Shown here piece by piece: positions 16,683 through 25,140 of a stretch of DNA of 64,000 nucleotides. Position 1 is the first letter of the stretch, and each line of letters begins with the position of its first letter. The notes beneath the pieces are model-generated. The model did no database searches, was not told the origin of the DNA, and was given only the letters and a program-made list of their open reading frames with translations. Made by a program: the position numbers and the translations under genes. This stretch comes from Bacillus sp. OK048 (GTDB taxonomy: Bacteria > Bacillota > Bacilli > Bacillales > Cytobacillaceae), in the NCBI RefSeq assembly GCF_900103525.1, contig NZ_FNHN01000014.1:62001-126000 (forward strand), in the 5' to 3' direction.

Positions 16683-17897
16683 TTGGACAGTTTCCACATT
16701 CTAGCTAAGCCGACCGGTCCGCTCTGCAATCTTGATTGCAATTACTGTTTTTACACTGAAAAGGAGGTTTTATATCCGAAAAACCACTCCTTTCAAATGT
16801 CTGATGATGTTTTAGAGTCGTATATTAAACAGTATATTGCCTCTCAAAATACCCAAGAAATTGTTTTTGCCTGGCAGGGAGGAGAGCCAACTATAATGGG
16901 CTTGGATTTCTTCTCAAAAGCTGTAGCATTGCAAAAAAAGTATGCGAACGGGAAACTAATCACCAATACGATTCAAACGAATGGAACATTATTAAATGAT
17001 CAATGGTGTGAATTCTTTTCGGCCGAACGTTTCTTAGTAGGGATAAGCATAGATGGACCAGAGCATATTCATGACAAGTACCGGATTGACCGCGGTGGGA
17101 AACCTACTTTTGGCTTGGTCATGAAGGGGCTTTCTTTGTTAAAGAAACATGATGTACAATTTAACGTTCTTACCTGTGTTACAAGATATTCCGCTTATAA
17201 GCCGATAGAAATTTATCGCTTTTTCAAGCAGCAAGGCATTGAATATATGCAGTTTATCCCCATTGTTGAACGAGAAGTGAATGAAGGAGCAACAAAGTTG
17301 TCTCTAAATCATGCAACCCCTCCTTCACTTTTAAAGGAAGAACCCCAACAAACCGTAACCCCTTGGACGGTAGAACCGGAAATGTACGGGGAATTCCTAA
17401 TTCACATTTTTAATGAGTGGGTTCAGCAGGATGTAGGATCTATTTTTGTCATGAATTTTGAATGGGCATTAGCCTCCTGGGTAGGGATTCCGTCACCTAT
17501 TTGTATTTTTGCAGAAGAGTGCGGGCAGGCAGTGGTGATGGAACACAATGGAGATTTATATTCTTGTGATCATTATGTTTATCCGGAATATCGATTAGGA
17601 AATATAAAAGACGGCCTAGTAAACATAATCAATCTGCCATCACAGCTTGCCTTTGGTCAGAAGAAACGTGACACACTTCCTTCCGTATGCAAAAGCTGCC
17701 CTGTTCAATTTGCCTGTCACGGTGAATGCCCGAAACATAGATTTCTAGTTTCCGAAGACAATGAACCAGGATTGAATTATTTATGTGCATCCTATAAAAA
17801 ATATTTTAACCATATTGATCCTTATATGAAATTAATGAGGCAGTTGCTGCAAGATGGGAGCCCAGCCTCCTTTATTAAAGAAATACTTATGAAATAA
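16683..17897 (+). CDS. Anaerobic sulfatase-maturating enzyme (radical SAM, anSME)
   Basis: A 404-residue protein. The radical-SAM cluster motif CNLDCNYC (CxxxCxxC) is near residue 15, followed by FAWQGGEPT, the GGE motif for SAM. The C-terminal SPASM region carries further iron-sulfur ligands: CGQAVVMEHNGDLYSCDHYVYPE, CKSCPVQFACHGECPKHR and YLC. These enzymes oxidise the Cys or Ser of the sulfatase C/S-x-P-x-R motif to formylglycine without oxygen. TTG at 16683 is chosen because AAAGGTGG lies 8 nt upstream; GTG at 16671 would overlap that site. The sulfatase stop is 20 nt upstream, so substrate and modifier form one operon. Confidence 0.93.
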   Translation: MDSFHILAKPTGPLCNLDCNYCFYTEKEVLYPKNHSFQMSDDVLESYIKQYIASQNTQEIVFAWQGGEPTIMGLDFFSKAVALQKKYANGKLITNTIQTNGTLLNDQWCEFFSAERFLVGISIDGPEHIHDKYRIDRGGKPTFGLVMKGLSLLKKHDVQFNVLTCVTRYSAYKPIEIYRFFKQQGIEYMQFIPIVEREVNEGATKLSLNHATPPSLLKEEPQQTVTPWTVEPEMYGEFLIHIFNEWVQQDVGSIFVMNFEWALASWVGIPSPICIFAEECGQAVVMEHNGDLYSCDHYVYPEYRLGNIKDGLVNIINLPSQLAFGQKKRDTLPSVCKSCPVQFACHGECPKHRFLVSEDNEPGLNYLCASYKKYFNHIDPYMKLMRQLLQDGSPASFIKEILMK

Positions 17898-17946
17898 AGT
17901 ATTATTTTATGTTAAAAGGGGGTCTTTACCTCATTATGATTTATCA

Positions 17947-17982
17947 CGGTGAACCGTACCATAAATAGAGGGCGGTTTTTTT
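17947..17982. repeat. GAACCGTAYCATAA hairpin repeat, copy 2
   Basis: CGGTGAACCGTACCATAAAT is followed by AGAGGGCGG and seven T. Upstream CCTCATTATGATTTAT (17929-17944) pairs with ATAAATAGAGG, so the whole may terminate the sulfatase operon. Confidence 0.75.
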
Positions 17983-18004
17983 ACAAGAAGGGTGGCAGCA
18001 CGTC

Positions 18005-18169
18005 ATGCACTCAATTAACAAAATAGGAAAGAGTTTTTGGTATATCACTCCAATATCGGAAACGGGCCGGCCCATTCTAGGGATGGTGGTTGGTAATAAC
18101 AAGACATTAATGATTGATGCAGGCAACTCGGAAGACCATGCAATTTCAGGATGGGTCATGGGTAAATGA
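18005..18169 (+). pseudogene. N-terminal fragment of a metallo-beta-lactamase-fold hydrolase
   Basis: Fifty-four codons from ATG encode SFWYITPISETGRPILGMVV then NNKTLMIDAGNSEDHA, the typical opening beta-strands of MBL-fold hydrolases. The frame then runs into unrelated sequence and stops before the HxHxDH metal motif, so the product could not be active. GGGTGG lies 11 nt before the ATG, so it may still be translated. It is judged a truncated gene left by a deletion. Confidence 0.7.
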
Positions 18170-18195
18170 GGAAATAAAAGGAGAAAAACAGTTAA

Positions 18196-18231
18196 AAAGT
18201 ACAAAAGGGAATTCATTCCCCTTTGTACTTT
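18196..18231. terminator. Bidirectional terminator
   Basis: AAAGTACAAAAGGGAAT pairs with ATTCCCCTTTGTACTTT with one mismatch. It serves the converging MBL fragment and the LPNTA-anchored protein gene. Confidence 0.8.
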
Positions 18232-18289
18232 CAGTTAGGTTGATGGCTATGGTGCTAGGCATTTACACAAATCACACAAACACAATTGA

Positions 18290-21200
18290 TTATTGTTTTG
18301 CTTTACGTACTCGTTCAACCAACCACATGCTCAATACGATCATTATTAAACCGAAACCAATTAACATCCAAGTAAAATATGGCGTTGCCGTATTCGGTAA
18401 CTTATTGCCTTCCCCGGTACCCTGTTTGGAAGCACCTTTCGCGTTAACGGTATTTTTCCCAGTATCTTTTGTTGAGTCTTGATCTTTATCCACAGTAGAA
18501 GGATTGTCACCAGTTTGATCTTTATCCACAGTAGAAGGATTGTCACCAGTTTGAGCTTTATCCACAGTAGAAGGATTGCCACCAGTTTGATCTTCGTCCA
18601 CAATAGAAGGATTGTCACCATCCGGATTCTCACCGTTCAGGTCATCCTCCTCATTATTGGTTCCACCGTTACTGTTATCTGTCTCTTCAGGAGGTGCTTC
18701 TTGTGTTGTGAAATGAATGGAATACGTTTGCTTTGTATTTCCATCTTCAGCAGTAACCTCGATTATTGCAGTACCTGGTAATGCGTTTACTTGCGTAATT
18801 ACAATTTTCGCAGTGGGGTCTTCCACTGTTGCAGTGACAATTGGTAGAGTTAATGTTCCTTCTGGTAGTTTCACTTGATATTCAAACAAACCATTATTAA
18901 ATCCAACTAAGATTTCATCGTTCACTTTTAAATTGCTTACGTTTGCGTTGGAAGATAATTCTGGTGATGCCACCGCTTTTAATCTTGGATAGTCATTTCC
19001 TTCCTCCACTTCCCAAATATTATCAAAATCCCAGTCGACATACGTTGATTTTTGCATCAATTCTGCCGTTGTTATGGCCATTCCACAATCATTGTTTGAT
19101 TTACCATAACCGCACTCTTTAGGTATTTGTCCTGCCGTTTCGATATTCCAGTAAGAGTTGAAAATATCTCCTGTTGTAAGGTCGGCGATGAAGCCTCCAA
19201 CCATTCCGTTTTCGTTCTTTACTGATACATTACCAGTATAATACGTTTTATCAATGGTAACGGGGATTGAACTGGAACTGCTAAAAAGATTTCCGACAAA
19301 TCCACCGACCTTATCATTGCCCGTTACATCTGCCTGAACATAGGAATTATAGACACTTACTCCCGTAGATCCAGCGATGCCACCAACATATCTTGATCCA
19401 CTGATCTGACCAGTAACGAAGCTATTTTTAATAAATCCATTACCACTCATATAGCCTACGATTCCACCAGCGTAGTTTTTCCCGATAATGTTCACATTTG
19501 TTAAACCGATGTTTTGGATTAATGAACCCCAAATAGCATAACCAAATAGACTTGCAAAATCTTCATTAGGTCGATTTATCCATAGACCATTAATTACATG
19601 TCCTTGACCATCAAATGCACCAGCAAATCTAGTATCATTCTCACCAATCGGTCTCCAACCTTTTCCGTCTTCGTCGCTAAAATTAGTTAAATCGAGATCA
19701 TTCATTAATACAAAATAAGCATTTCTATCTAAGCGCATGTTGTATAGATCATCTGGTGTTTTAATTTTATATGGATCTGCTACCGTACCTGAACCAGACA
19801 TAAGTTGATTTGCACGGTTAATCTTGAGTGTGTAAGTTTGAGTAGTGATTTGGTCAGCAGCAGTCACTGTGATAACAATTGTATTAAGTCCTACACTTAA
19901 GTTAAGATTACCCCTTACTTCAACTGTAGCCTTATCTTCCATCTTGATGGTCGTAATGTCAGCGTGGGAGATGCTATAAGGTACTGTTACTTCATACAGA
20001 TCCTTATTAGGTGAAAAACCACTTACTAGCTCGTCATTAATTTTGATCTCAGCTAAATTTGCATTAGACGATGCAGGCGGCACGGATCCGCTTAACAAGG
20101 GGTAATCCTTACCTTCATCTATTTGCCAAGTATAAGCAAAGTCCCAATTCGCATAAGTTGCTTTCTTTTTCATTTCAACAGTTGATTTGCCTATTCCACC
20201 AGCGCTGGCTGCTTGTCCAGATGTATCAAGATCCCAATAAGAATCATTGGCACTAGCTGAGTTAACGCCGATTAGACCTCCAACATTTGTGCTTCCTGTG
20301 ACTTTGCCAGTAGAATAAGTATTATTTACGGATGAGGAGGCATTTCCAAACAGTCCTCCGACTTTATCATTACCAGTTACATCAACGCGAGCAAAACTAT
20401 CGGAGACCGGATTTTGAACATGTCCAGCTAATCCTCCTACATAACTAGCTCCTTTGACAGTACCTGTAGCGTAGCTGTTTTTGATCAATCCACTACCTGA
20501 GCTCTGATAGGAGACTAAGGCACCGGTATAATTTTTCCCTACGATATTCACATTTTCCAGTGCAACGTTTTTAATCTTCGCATTTGCACCTGTATAGCCA
20601 ATGAGAGCATTGTGATCGGTATCAGGTCGATTAATAGTAAGCCCATTAATAATAAATCCATTACCGTCTAACTCACCCAGGAATCGAGTATTGGAACCAC
20701 CAGTATTATCGATCGGCAGCCAGCCCTTGCCGTCTCCTGCGTCGAAATACGTTAAATCAATATTTGCCCCAAGTTTGTAATGAGCACTTGTATTCTTTCG
20801 AATGTTATAAAGGTCCTGAGCCGTCATAATCATATACGGATCATCCTCTGTTCCAGCTCCCTCCATTACTGCACTAGGGTCTGGTTTAAGTACTCTGGAT
20901 TTAATAGAAAACGTATCAACTACTTCTCCAAAATTACATTGCATTCTTTCTGTACTATGAGAAGGTCCACAAACAAATTCAGCTTTAATTTCATCCTCTT
21001 CAAAATCAAGCTTTAATGCGCCCATATGAAGTAAGCGATAAGCAGACCATGGCGGAGGTGTACAGTTTTTAAATCCACACTCTGAACCATCTTCACTGTA
21101 CAGCACGGATCCGCCTGAGCCTACGAGTACGTGGTGCACACCAAAAGTCTTGGTGGGATCGGTACGCTCGTAATGATGATCATGGGCCATCAGATTTAGA

Positions 21201-22171
21201 ACGAATTTCGGATGTTTCTTCGCTAAATCCTCCATGATTTTGACGAGGTCATCATTACCGCCATGCATACCACTTGAATAGGTCGGTCTATGTCCATAAG
21301 TGACAATAAACTTGATATCGTTATTACTTCCCGCGTCTTTCATTATCTTGTCGGCTTCGCTACTCCAATTCTTCCAGGTAGCATTTGAATAAGGTTCGGG
21401 ATAACCTATAAAACGTGTATTCCCATAATCAAGCCAGTACCAATCTCCAGGAATACCATCCGTAGGTCTACCTGCCAACCCTGGAGAGACTTGTGGATTA
21501 GGTAAGTCAAAACGCCCTTTATAATTTGTTAAGTCGTCGGCTGAGCTTTGCCATTCATGATTTCCCCAAATAGGCATATAAGGCGTTCCCATACTCCATT
21601 TCATCACATCATTGAAATGAGTGTCTACTGATGGAAGACCATGCTGATCAGCATATGTAAAGTCTCCTAATCCTATAAATAAATCAGGATTCAAAGCAGC
21701 AATTAAGTCATTCATTGGTCCAGCTGCAGGATAATTCCTAGTAGATCCAGCATCTCCATCCGTTACGACTGTAAAACCAGAACTTCCTGTAGGAGATGCT
21801 GTGCGAAACGTATAATCTTGACCATCATCGATTGTGTAATGGTAAGTTGTATTCGGTTTTAGACCAGTTATTTTCGTCTCGCGAAACACTCCATCTATAG
21901 GAGTCCTCGGTTTAACGATTGGCTCCCCAGCTTGGACAACTTGACCATATGCAGTTGTCTCTCCGAATTGGATGCTGTCAGGACCGAAAACCCAATCAAA
22001 AGTTACTGAGTCAGGCCCTGTAATCGTATAATGGATCTGTTCGGCCTTCTTTTCTAGTTCACTAGCAGCAGCTGTTTGGGGATCGTAAGGTGGTCCAAAT
22101 CCCAAAGAGCTAACTAGAAAAATGAGGCACAATGAAATCTTCCTAAAAAGCCTTAACGCATGTTTGTTCAA
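18290..22171 (-). CDS. Cell-wall-anchored purple acid phosphatase-like protein (LPNTA)
   Basis: A 1293-residue surface protein. A signal peptide ends near AAAS. A fibronectin-like lid (about 45-130) precedes a metallophosphoesterase domain with GLGDFTYAD, WGNHEW, YGHRPTYSSG and MAHDHHYERT (about 134-335), the metal ligands of purple acid phosphatases. Then come two blocks of GLUG-type repeats (about 440-690 and 800-1090), each followed by a cadherin-like sandwich (LAEIKINDELVSGF, VSNLKVNDEILVGF). Next are a TVDKDQTGDNPS repeat spacer, LPNTAT near residue 1258, a hydrophobic helix and a basic tail. LPNTA is a class-D sortase signal. TTG at 22171 has GAAGGAG 8 nt upstream. Confidence 0.9.
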   Translation of the reverse strand: MNKHALRLFRKISLCLIFLVSSLGFGPPYDPQTAAASELEKKAEQIHYTITGPDSVTFDWVFGPDSIQFGETTAYGQVVQAGEPIVKPRTPIDGVFRETKITGLKPNTTYHYTIDDGQDYTFRTASPTGSSGFTVVTDGDAGSTRNYPAAGPMNDLIAALNPDLFIGLGDFTYADQHGLPSVDTHFNDVMKWSMGTPYMPIWGNHEWQSSADDLTNYKGRFDLPNPQVSPGLAGRPTDGIPGDWYWLDYGNTRFIGYPEPYSNATWKNWSSEADKIMKDAGSNNDIKFIVTYGHRPTYSSGMHGGNDDLVKIMEDLAKKHPKFVLNLMAHDHHYERTDPTKTFGVHHVLVGSGGSVLYSEDGSECGFKNCTPPPWSAYRLLHMGALKLDFEEDEIKAEFVCGPSHSTERMQCNFGEVVDTFSIKSRVLKPDPSAVMEGAGTEDDPYMIMTAQDLYNIRKNTSAHYKLGANIDLTYFDAGDGKGWLPIDNTGGSNTRFLGELDGNGFIINGLTINRPDTDHNALIGYTGANAKIKNVALENVNIVGKNYTGALVSYQSSGSGLIKNSYATGTVKGASYVGGLAGHVQNPVSDSFARVDVTGNDKVGGLFGNASSSVNNTYSTGKVTGSTNVGGLIGVNSASANDSYWDLDTSGQAASAGGIGKSTVEMKKKATYANWDFAYTWQIDEGKDYPLLSGSVPPASSNANLAEIKINDELVSGFSPNKDLYEVTVPYSISHADITTIKMEDKATVEVRGNLNLSVGLNTIVITVTAADQITTQTYTLKINRANQLMSGSGTVADPYKIKTPDDLYNMRLDRNAYFVLMNDLDLTNFSDEDGKGWRPIGENDTRFAGAFDGQGHVINGLWINRPNEDFASLFGYAIWGSLIQNIGLTNVNIIGKNYAGGIVGYMSGNGFIKNSFVTGQISGSRYVGGIAGSTGVSVYNSYVQADVTGNDKVGGFVGNLFSSSSSIPVTIDKTYYTGNVSVKNENGMVGGFIADLTTGDIFNSYWNIETAGQIPKECGYGKSNNDCGMAITTAELMQKSTYVDWDFDNIWEVEEGNDYPRLKAVASPELSSNANVSNLKVNDEILVGFNNGLFEYQVKLPEGTLTLPIVTATVEDPTAKIVITQVNALPGTAIIEVTAEDGNTKQTYSIHFTTQEAPPEETDNSNGGTNNEEDDLNGENPDGDNPSIVDEDQTGGNPSTVDKAQTGDNPSTVDKDQTGDNPSTVDKDQDSTKDTGKNTVNAKGASKQGTGEGNKLPNTATPYFTWMLIGFGLIMIVLSMWLVERVRKAKQ
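18481..18624 (-). repeat. 36-nt x4 coding repeat (12-residue wall spacer)
   Basis: Four in-frame 36-nt units encode TVDKDQTGDNPS-like peptides just before the sorting signal. Units 1 and 2 are identical, which indicates recent slippage or gene conversion. Such acidic repeats usually span the cell wall. Confidence 0.92.
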
Positions 22172-22972
22172 AATGCACACTCCTTCAGTTTTAAAAATAT
22201 GTAATATTAAGAGAATAATAGCATTGGAGTGTATAATTGGTGTAAAATCTTGGTAAATATTTCATTAAGCTTTTTGAATTAGGTGCCTGTCACAACTCGA
22301 GTTTTGGCGAAATAACTTGATGCTTAGACACTTTTCGGAGAGTGACAGTGAATTGCGCCCATGATAGTTGACACGAATAATTCGGGAAATCTATGACCAA
22401 ATCGTCATATAGGGAGTGATTTATTTGCCAACTAAAAAAATAAATATCAAGAGCATTCGAAATGAAATTCGTTTTTAATATTATGAAAGGGAGAAACAGG
22501 GGGATGGTATTCTATATTCAATCAACAGAAGGAACATTTCCCGTTTTAACCCAATTCACTTTTTATGGCTAAGGAAACTGCCACTTAAACAGGTGCGGTT
22601 CTGGACTCAAATCACTCATTAAGCATAAGTTTAGATCTATATGTTAAGATAAAAATCGACAATCACGTATGAAACAAATTGAAAGAATGGCACTTGAAAA
22701 AGAAGCAGAAGCTTTGAGATATTCAGGTACGGATCAAACACATGTGGGTAGTATTGATGATCATCCTTGTCGCAGTTGGGGGAAAGGTGGGATGAGGAGT
22801 CAAAAACAAGTTACAAATGACTTGATACATAATAAATCCTAACGGATATGTGACATAAAGATGATTAAAGACATTCAGCAAGGTGATTGATTTAATAGTA
22901 AGTTAGTTTCAGATTGTTTTCTTATTTTTACATGCTATCTTAGATATACTTTATTAATTGGAGTGGTAATTG
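22172..22972. other. Gene-free interval
   Basis: No supported gene. GCCTGTCAC at 22285 and GTGACAGTG near 22343 form a long-range inverted repeat resembling the TGACAG elements at 52849 and 62700. Frames at 22426-22476 (17 codons, good ribosome site) and 22669-22842 (57 codons, no ribosome site) have no recognisable product. Confidence 0.5.
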
Positions 22973-23971
22973 TTGAAATTTACTAAATTATTGGTTATTT
23001 GCGTTGCAATATTCCTTATTACTGGCTGTTCAAGTAAAACAAATGAGGAAACCAAAGAACCTGAACAAGCAGATGTTGAAGACGTAGAACTAGAAATAAT
23101 GGATGATGATGGAGAGGTGGAAGAAGAGGTACCAGAACCGCTGCAAATGGCATCAAACCTTGTGCTTCAATATGGCGGGGAAGGTTATGCTGTTGAAGCA
23201 TACAGCATGGCTTCTGATAAGGTTTTTAAAGTAGGTGACTTTATTTATGTTTACCAAAATTTAAAAGATAAGATTTTGGTGTCAATTGCTAAAGGTGGCC
23301 AATGGCTTATAAAAGATAAGGAACTGAATATTGTCATCGATAATCCCTATGAAACTCAAACAATAAATGGAAATTTAATTAAGCAAAAGGGAATCATTTA
23401 TGTCATCGATACTAATGGTGAAATAGTAAAGGAAGTCGCTATCACGAAACCTGGTTCTTATTTTGAACTAAATTCGAGTAAAGGATATGGATTCTTAGTT
23501 AGCGCGAAAGATGAAAAGTTCATCTTTTTACCGGAATCAGATGAAAAGATAAACTTAACGGGAGAAATTAATTATGATAACGGTTATTATGACGCTGACC
23601 GTAACAAATATTTCTCCACTGCAGGAACAAGTAGAGAGTTTGGTGGAATTGACACCATAACAGGTGATCCAATCTTTGATGTAAATGGACAAGTAATCAA
23701 TTTTGATGATAATTATATTTACAACTTTACAGTAGACTCTGATGGAAATGTTTATTATATTGAAGAATCAGGGAACCGTGATAATGTAACGTTGGTAAAA
23801 ACAGATAACAATTTAAATGAGCTGGCTAGAGTAAGAATAGAAACCTATGGAATTAGTGGATTTAGCGCAAGTAACCTTGTGCCTTTTGCAACGGATGATC
23901 ATATTGAAATCTATTTCATTAATAAATATAAAAATCAACCATCTATTCAAATGGCAACTATTAACAAGTAA
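22973..23971 (+). CDS. Putative lipoprotein of unknown function
   Basis: A 332-residue protein with a lipoprotein signal: LLVICVAIFLITGCSS, lipobox LITGC, so Cys19 should be lipidated and the protein held on the outer face of the membrane. Next is a strongly acidic linker (EQADVEDVELEIMDDDGEVE), then a globular part with recurring beta-strand pairs such as IIYVIDTNGEIV, YNFTVDSDGNVYYIE and LVKTDNNLNELARV, which suggests a beta-propeller. No catalytic motif or family was recognised. GGAG lies 9 nt before the TTG at 22973; TTG at 22970 is equally possible. It is a lone gene between two giant surface-protein genes, with its own terminator. Confidence 0.75.
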   Translation: MKFTKLLVICVAIFLITGCSSKTNEETKEPEQADVEDVELEIMDDDGEVEEEVPEPLQMASNLVLQYGGEGYAVEAYSMASDKVFKVGDFIYVYQNLKDKILVSIAKGGQWLIKDKELNIVIDNPYETQTINGNLIKQKGIIYVIDTNGEIVKEVAITKPGSYFELNSSKGYGFLVSAKDEKFIFLPESDEKINLTGEINYDNGYYDADRNKYFSTAGTSREFGGIDTITGDPIFDVNGQVINFDDNYIYNFTVDSDGNVYYIEESGNRDNVTLVKTDNNLNELARVRIETYGISGFSASNLVPFATDDHIEIYFINKYKNQPSIQMATINK

Positions 23972-23986
23972 ACTACATATTTAAAT

Positions 23987-24027
23987 GAAAAAAGAGACTG
24001 GCTCCTATTGAGACCAGTCTCTTCCTC
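23987..24027 (+). terminator. Terminator of the lipoprotein gene
   Basis: AAGAGACTGGCTC and GAGACCAGTCTCTT form a stem around CTATT, followed by CCTCTT. Confidence 0.8.
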
Positions 24028-24110
24028 TTATCAGTGCCTACCACTCCCCAAAGCTACATGAGAAACCTCTATTGAAACCGTCTCAATTGGTTCTCTGTGA
24101 ATATGGAAGT

Positions 24111-24165
24111 GAGACCATATTAAACTAATTTTTACTTTTTTTTACATAAACGGACAATAAATCTA
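24111..24165 (+). repeat. Copy of the LysM/SH3 upstream region
   Basis: TATGGAAGTGAGACCATATT and the following TAAACTAATTTTTAC with its T run match 33896-33953, the promoter region of the intact LysM/SH3 gene. The -35 TTGACA is TTTACA here. The 52-nt array follows directly, with no gene between. Confidence 0.8.
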
Positions 24166-24192
24166 ATTACCTATCAATCTTGTAGTAGGAAA

Positions 24193-24722
24193 TATTGCTA
24201 TTGGTGACCATAATCTTGCTGGAATAGAAAAAGTGGTCACCAAGGAGGGCGATTGGTGACCATAATCTTGTTGGAATGGAAAAAGTGGTAACCAACGAGG
24301 GCAATCGGTGACCATAATCTTGCTGGAATTAAAAAAGTGGTAACCAACGAGAGCTATTGGTGACCATAATCTTGTTGAAATTGAAAAAGTGGTAACCAAG
24401 GAGGGCTATTAGTGACCATAATCTTGTTGGAAATGAAAAAGTGGTAACCAAGGAGGGCGATTGGTGACCATAATCTTGCTGGAATAGAAAAAGTGGTAAC
24501 CAAGGAGGGCGATTGGTGACCATAATCTTGCTGGATTTAAAAAAGTGGTAACCAACGAGAGCTATTGGTGACCATAATCTTGTTGGAAATGAAAAAGTGG
24601 TAACCAACGAGGGCTATTGGTGACCATAATCTTGTTGGAAATGAAAAAGTGGTCACCAACGAGGGCTATTGATGACCATAATCTTGTTGGAAATGAAAAA
24701 GTGGTCACTAGGAGGAGACGTT
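24193..24722 (+). repeat. Tandem array 2: ten 52-nt units with GGTNACC palindromes
   Basis: The unit start (GGTGACCATAATCTTG or one-base variants) recurs exactly every 52 nt from 24203 to 24671. Each unit has the second site, GGTAACC or GGTCACC, 32 nt downstream. Where it is GGTCACC the dyad TGGTCACCAA-N9-TTGGTGACCA is perfect. Orientation is the same as arrays 1 and 3, and the right edge (CACTAGGAGGAG..CGTTCAT) equals that of array 1. Confidence 0.95.
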
Positions 24723-24827
24723 CATTCCCTTCAAATTTACCTAATCGTTTGATTAACCTGCTTTTTTGTCATAGATTGTCTTTCATGTATAGTTTTGCAA
24801 ATTTATAGAGAAACCTGGAATCTATCT

Positions 24828-24925
24828 AACGACAATAAATTTTCTTAAAAACCATCCAAGGTTCGTTTTTCAAAAGGGTTTATTCTAGTTCTAATCAATC
24901 GTTTGATTGATATCAATAATGGCTG
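24828..24925. repeat. Dispersed CAAACGTTTG repeat, partial copy
   Basis: CGACAATAAATTTTCTTAAA, then GGTTCGTTTTTCAAAAGGG and CTAATCAATCGTTTGATTGA match the order of elements in the fuller copies at 32515-32820 and 53165-53480. Confidence 0.7.
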
Positions 24926-25140
24926 AAAACTGGCATTCTGCTAATTTTTGTGATAGATTTCGCTGAATTTTACGAATGTTTTACACAATCTCAATGAATA
25001 CTTACCATTCTGTTAATATAGGAAATTTATAATTTTTAAAGGAAAGGAAAAATTTGAAAAAAATCAAGGACAAGGTGATGCGAAGAAAGTAGGAGTTAGC
25101 AAATGTTTTCTAGGATGGAAGAATTTCAAGGAGGAATAAA

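Noticed and set aside
22669-22842. 57-codon frame beginning MKQIERMALEKEAEALRYSG
   Set aside because: No ribosome site, no recognised family, and it lies in an interval full of short broken frames.
24163-24607. Minus-strand proteins of the type MVTTFSIPARLWSPIALVGYHFF in the arrays
   Set aside because: They exist only because 52 is not a multiple of 3 and the repeat lacks stops in some frames; no ribosome site or constant frame. The same applies at 35331-35824.
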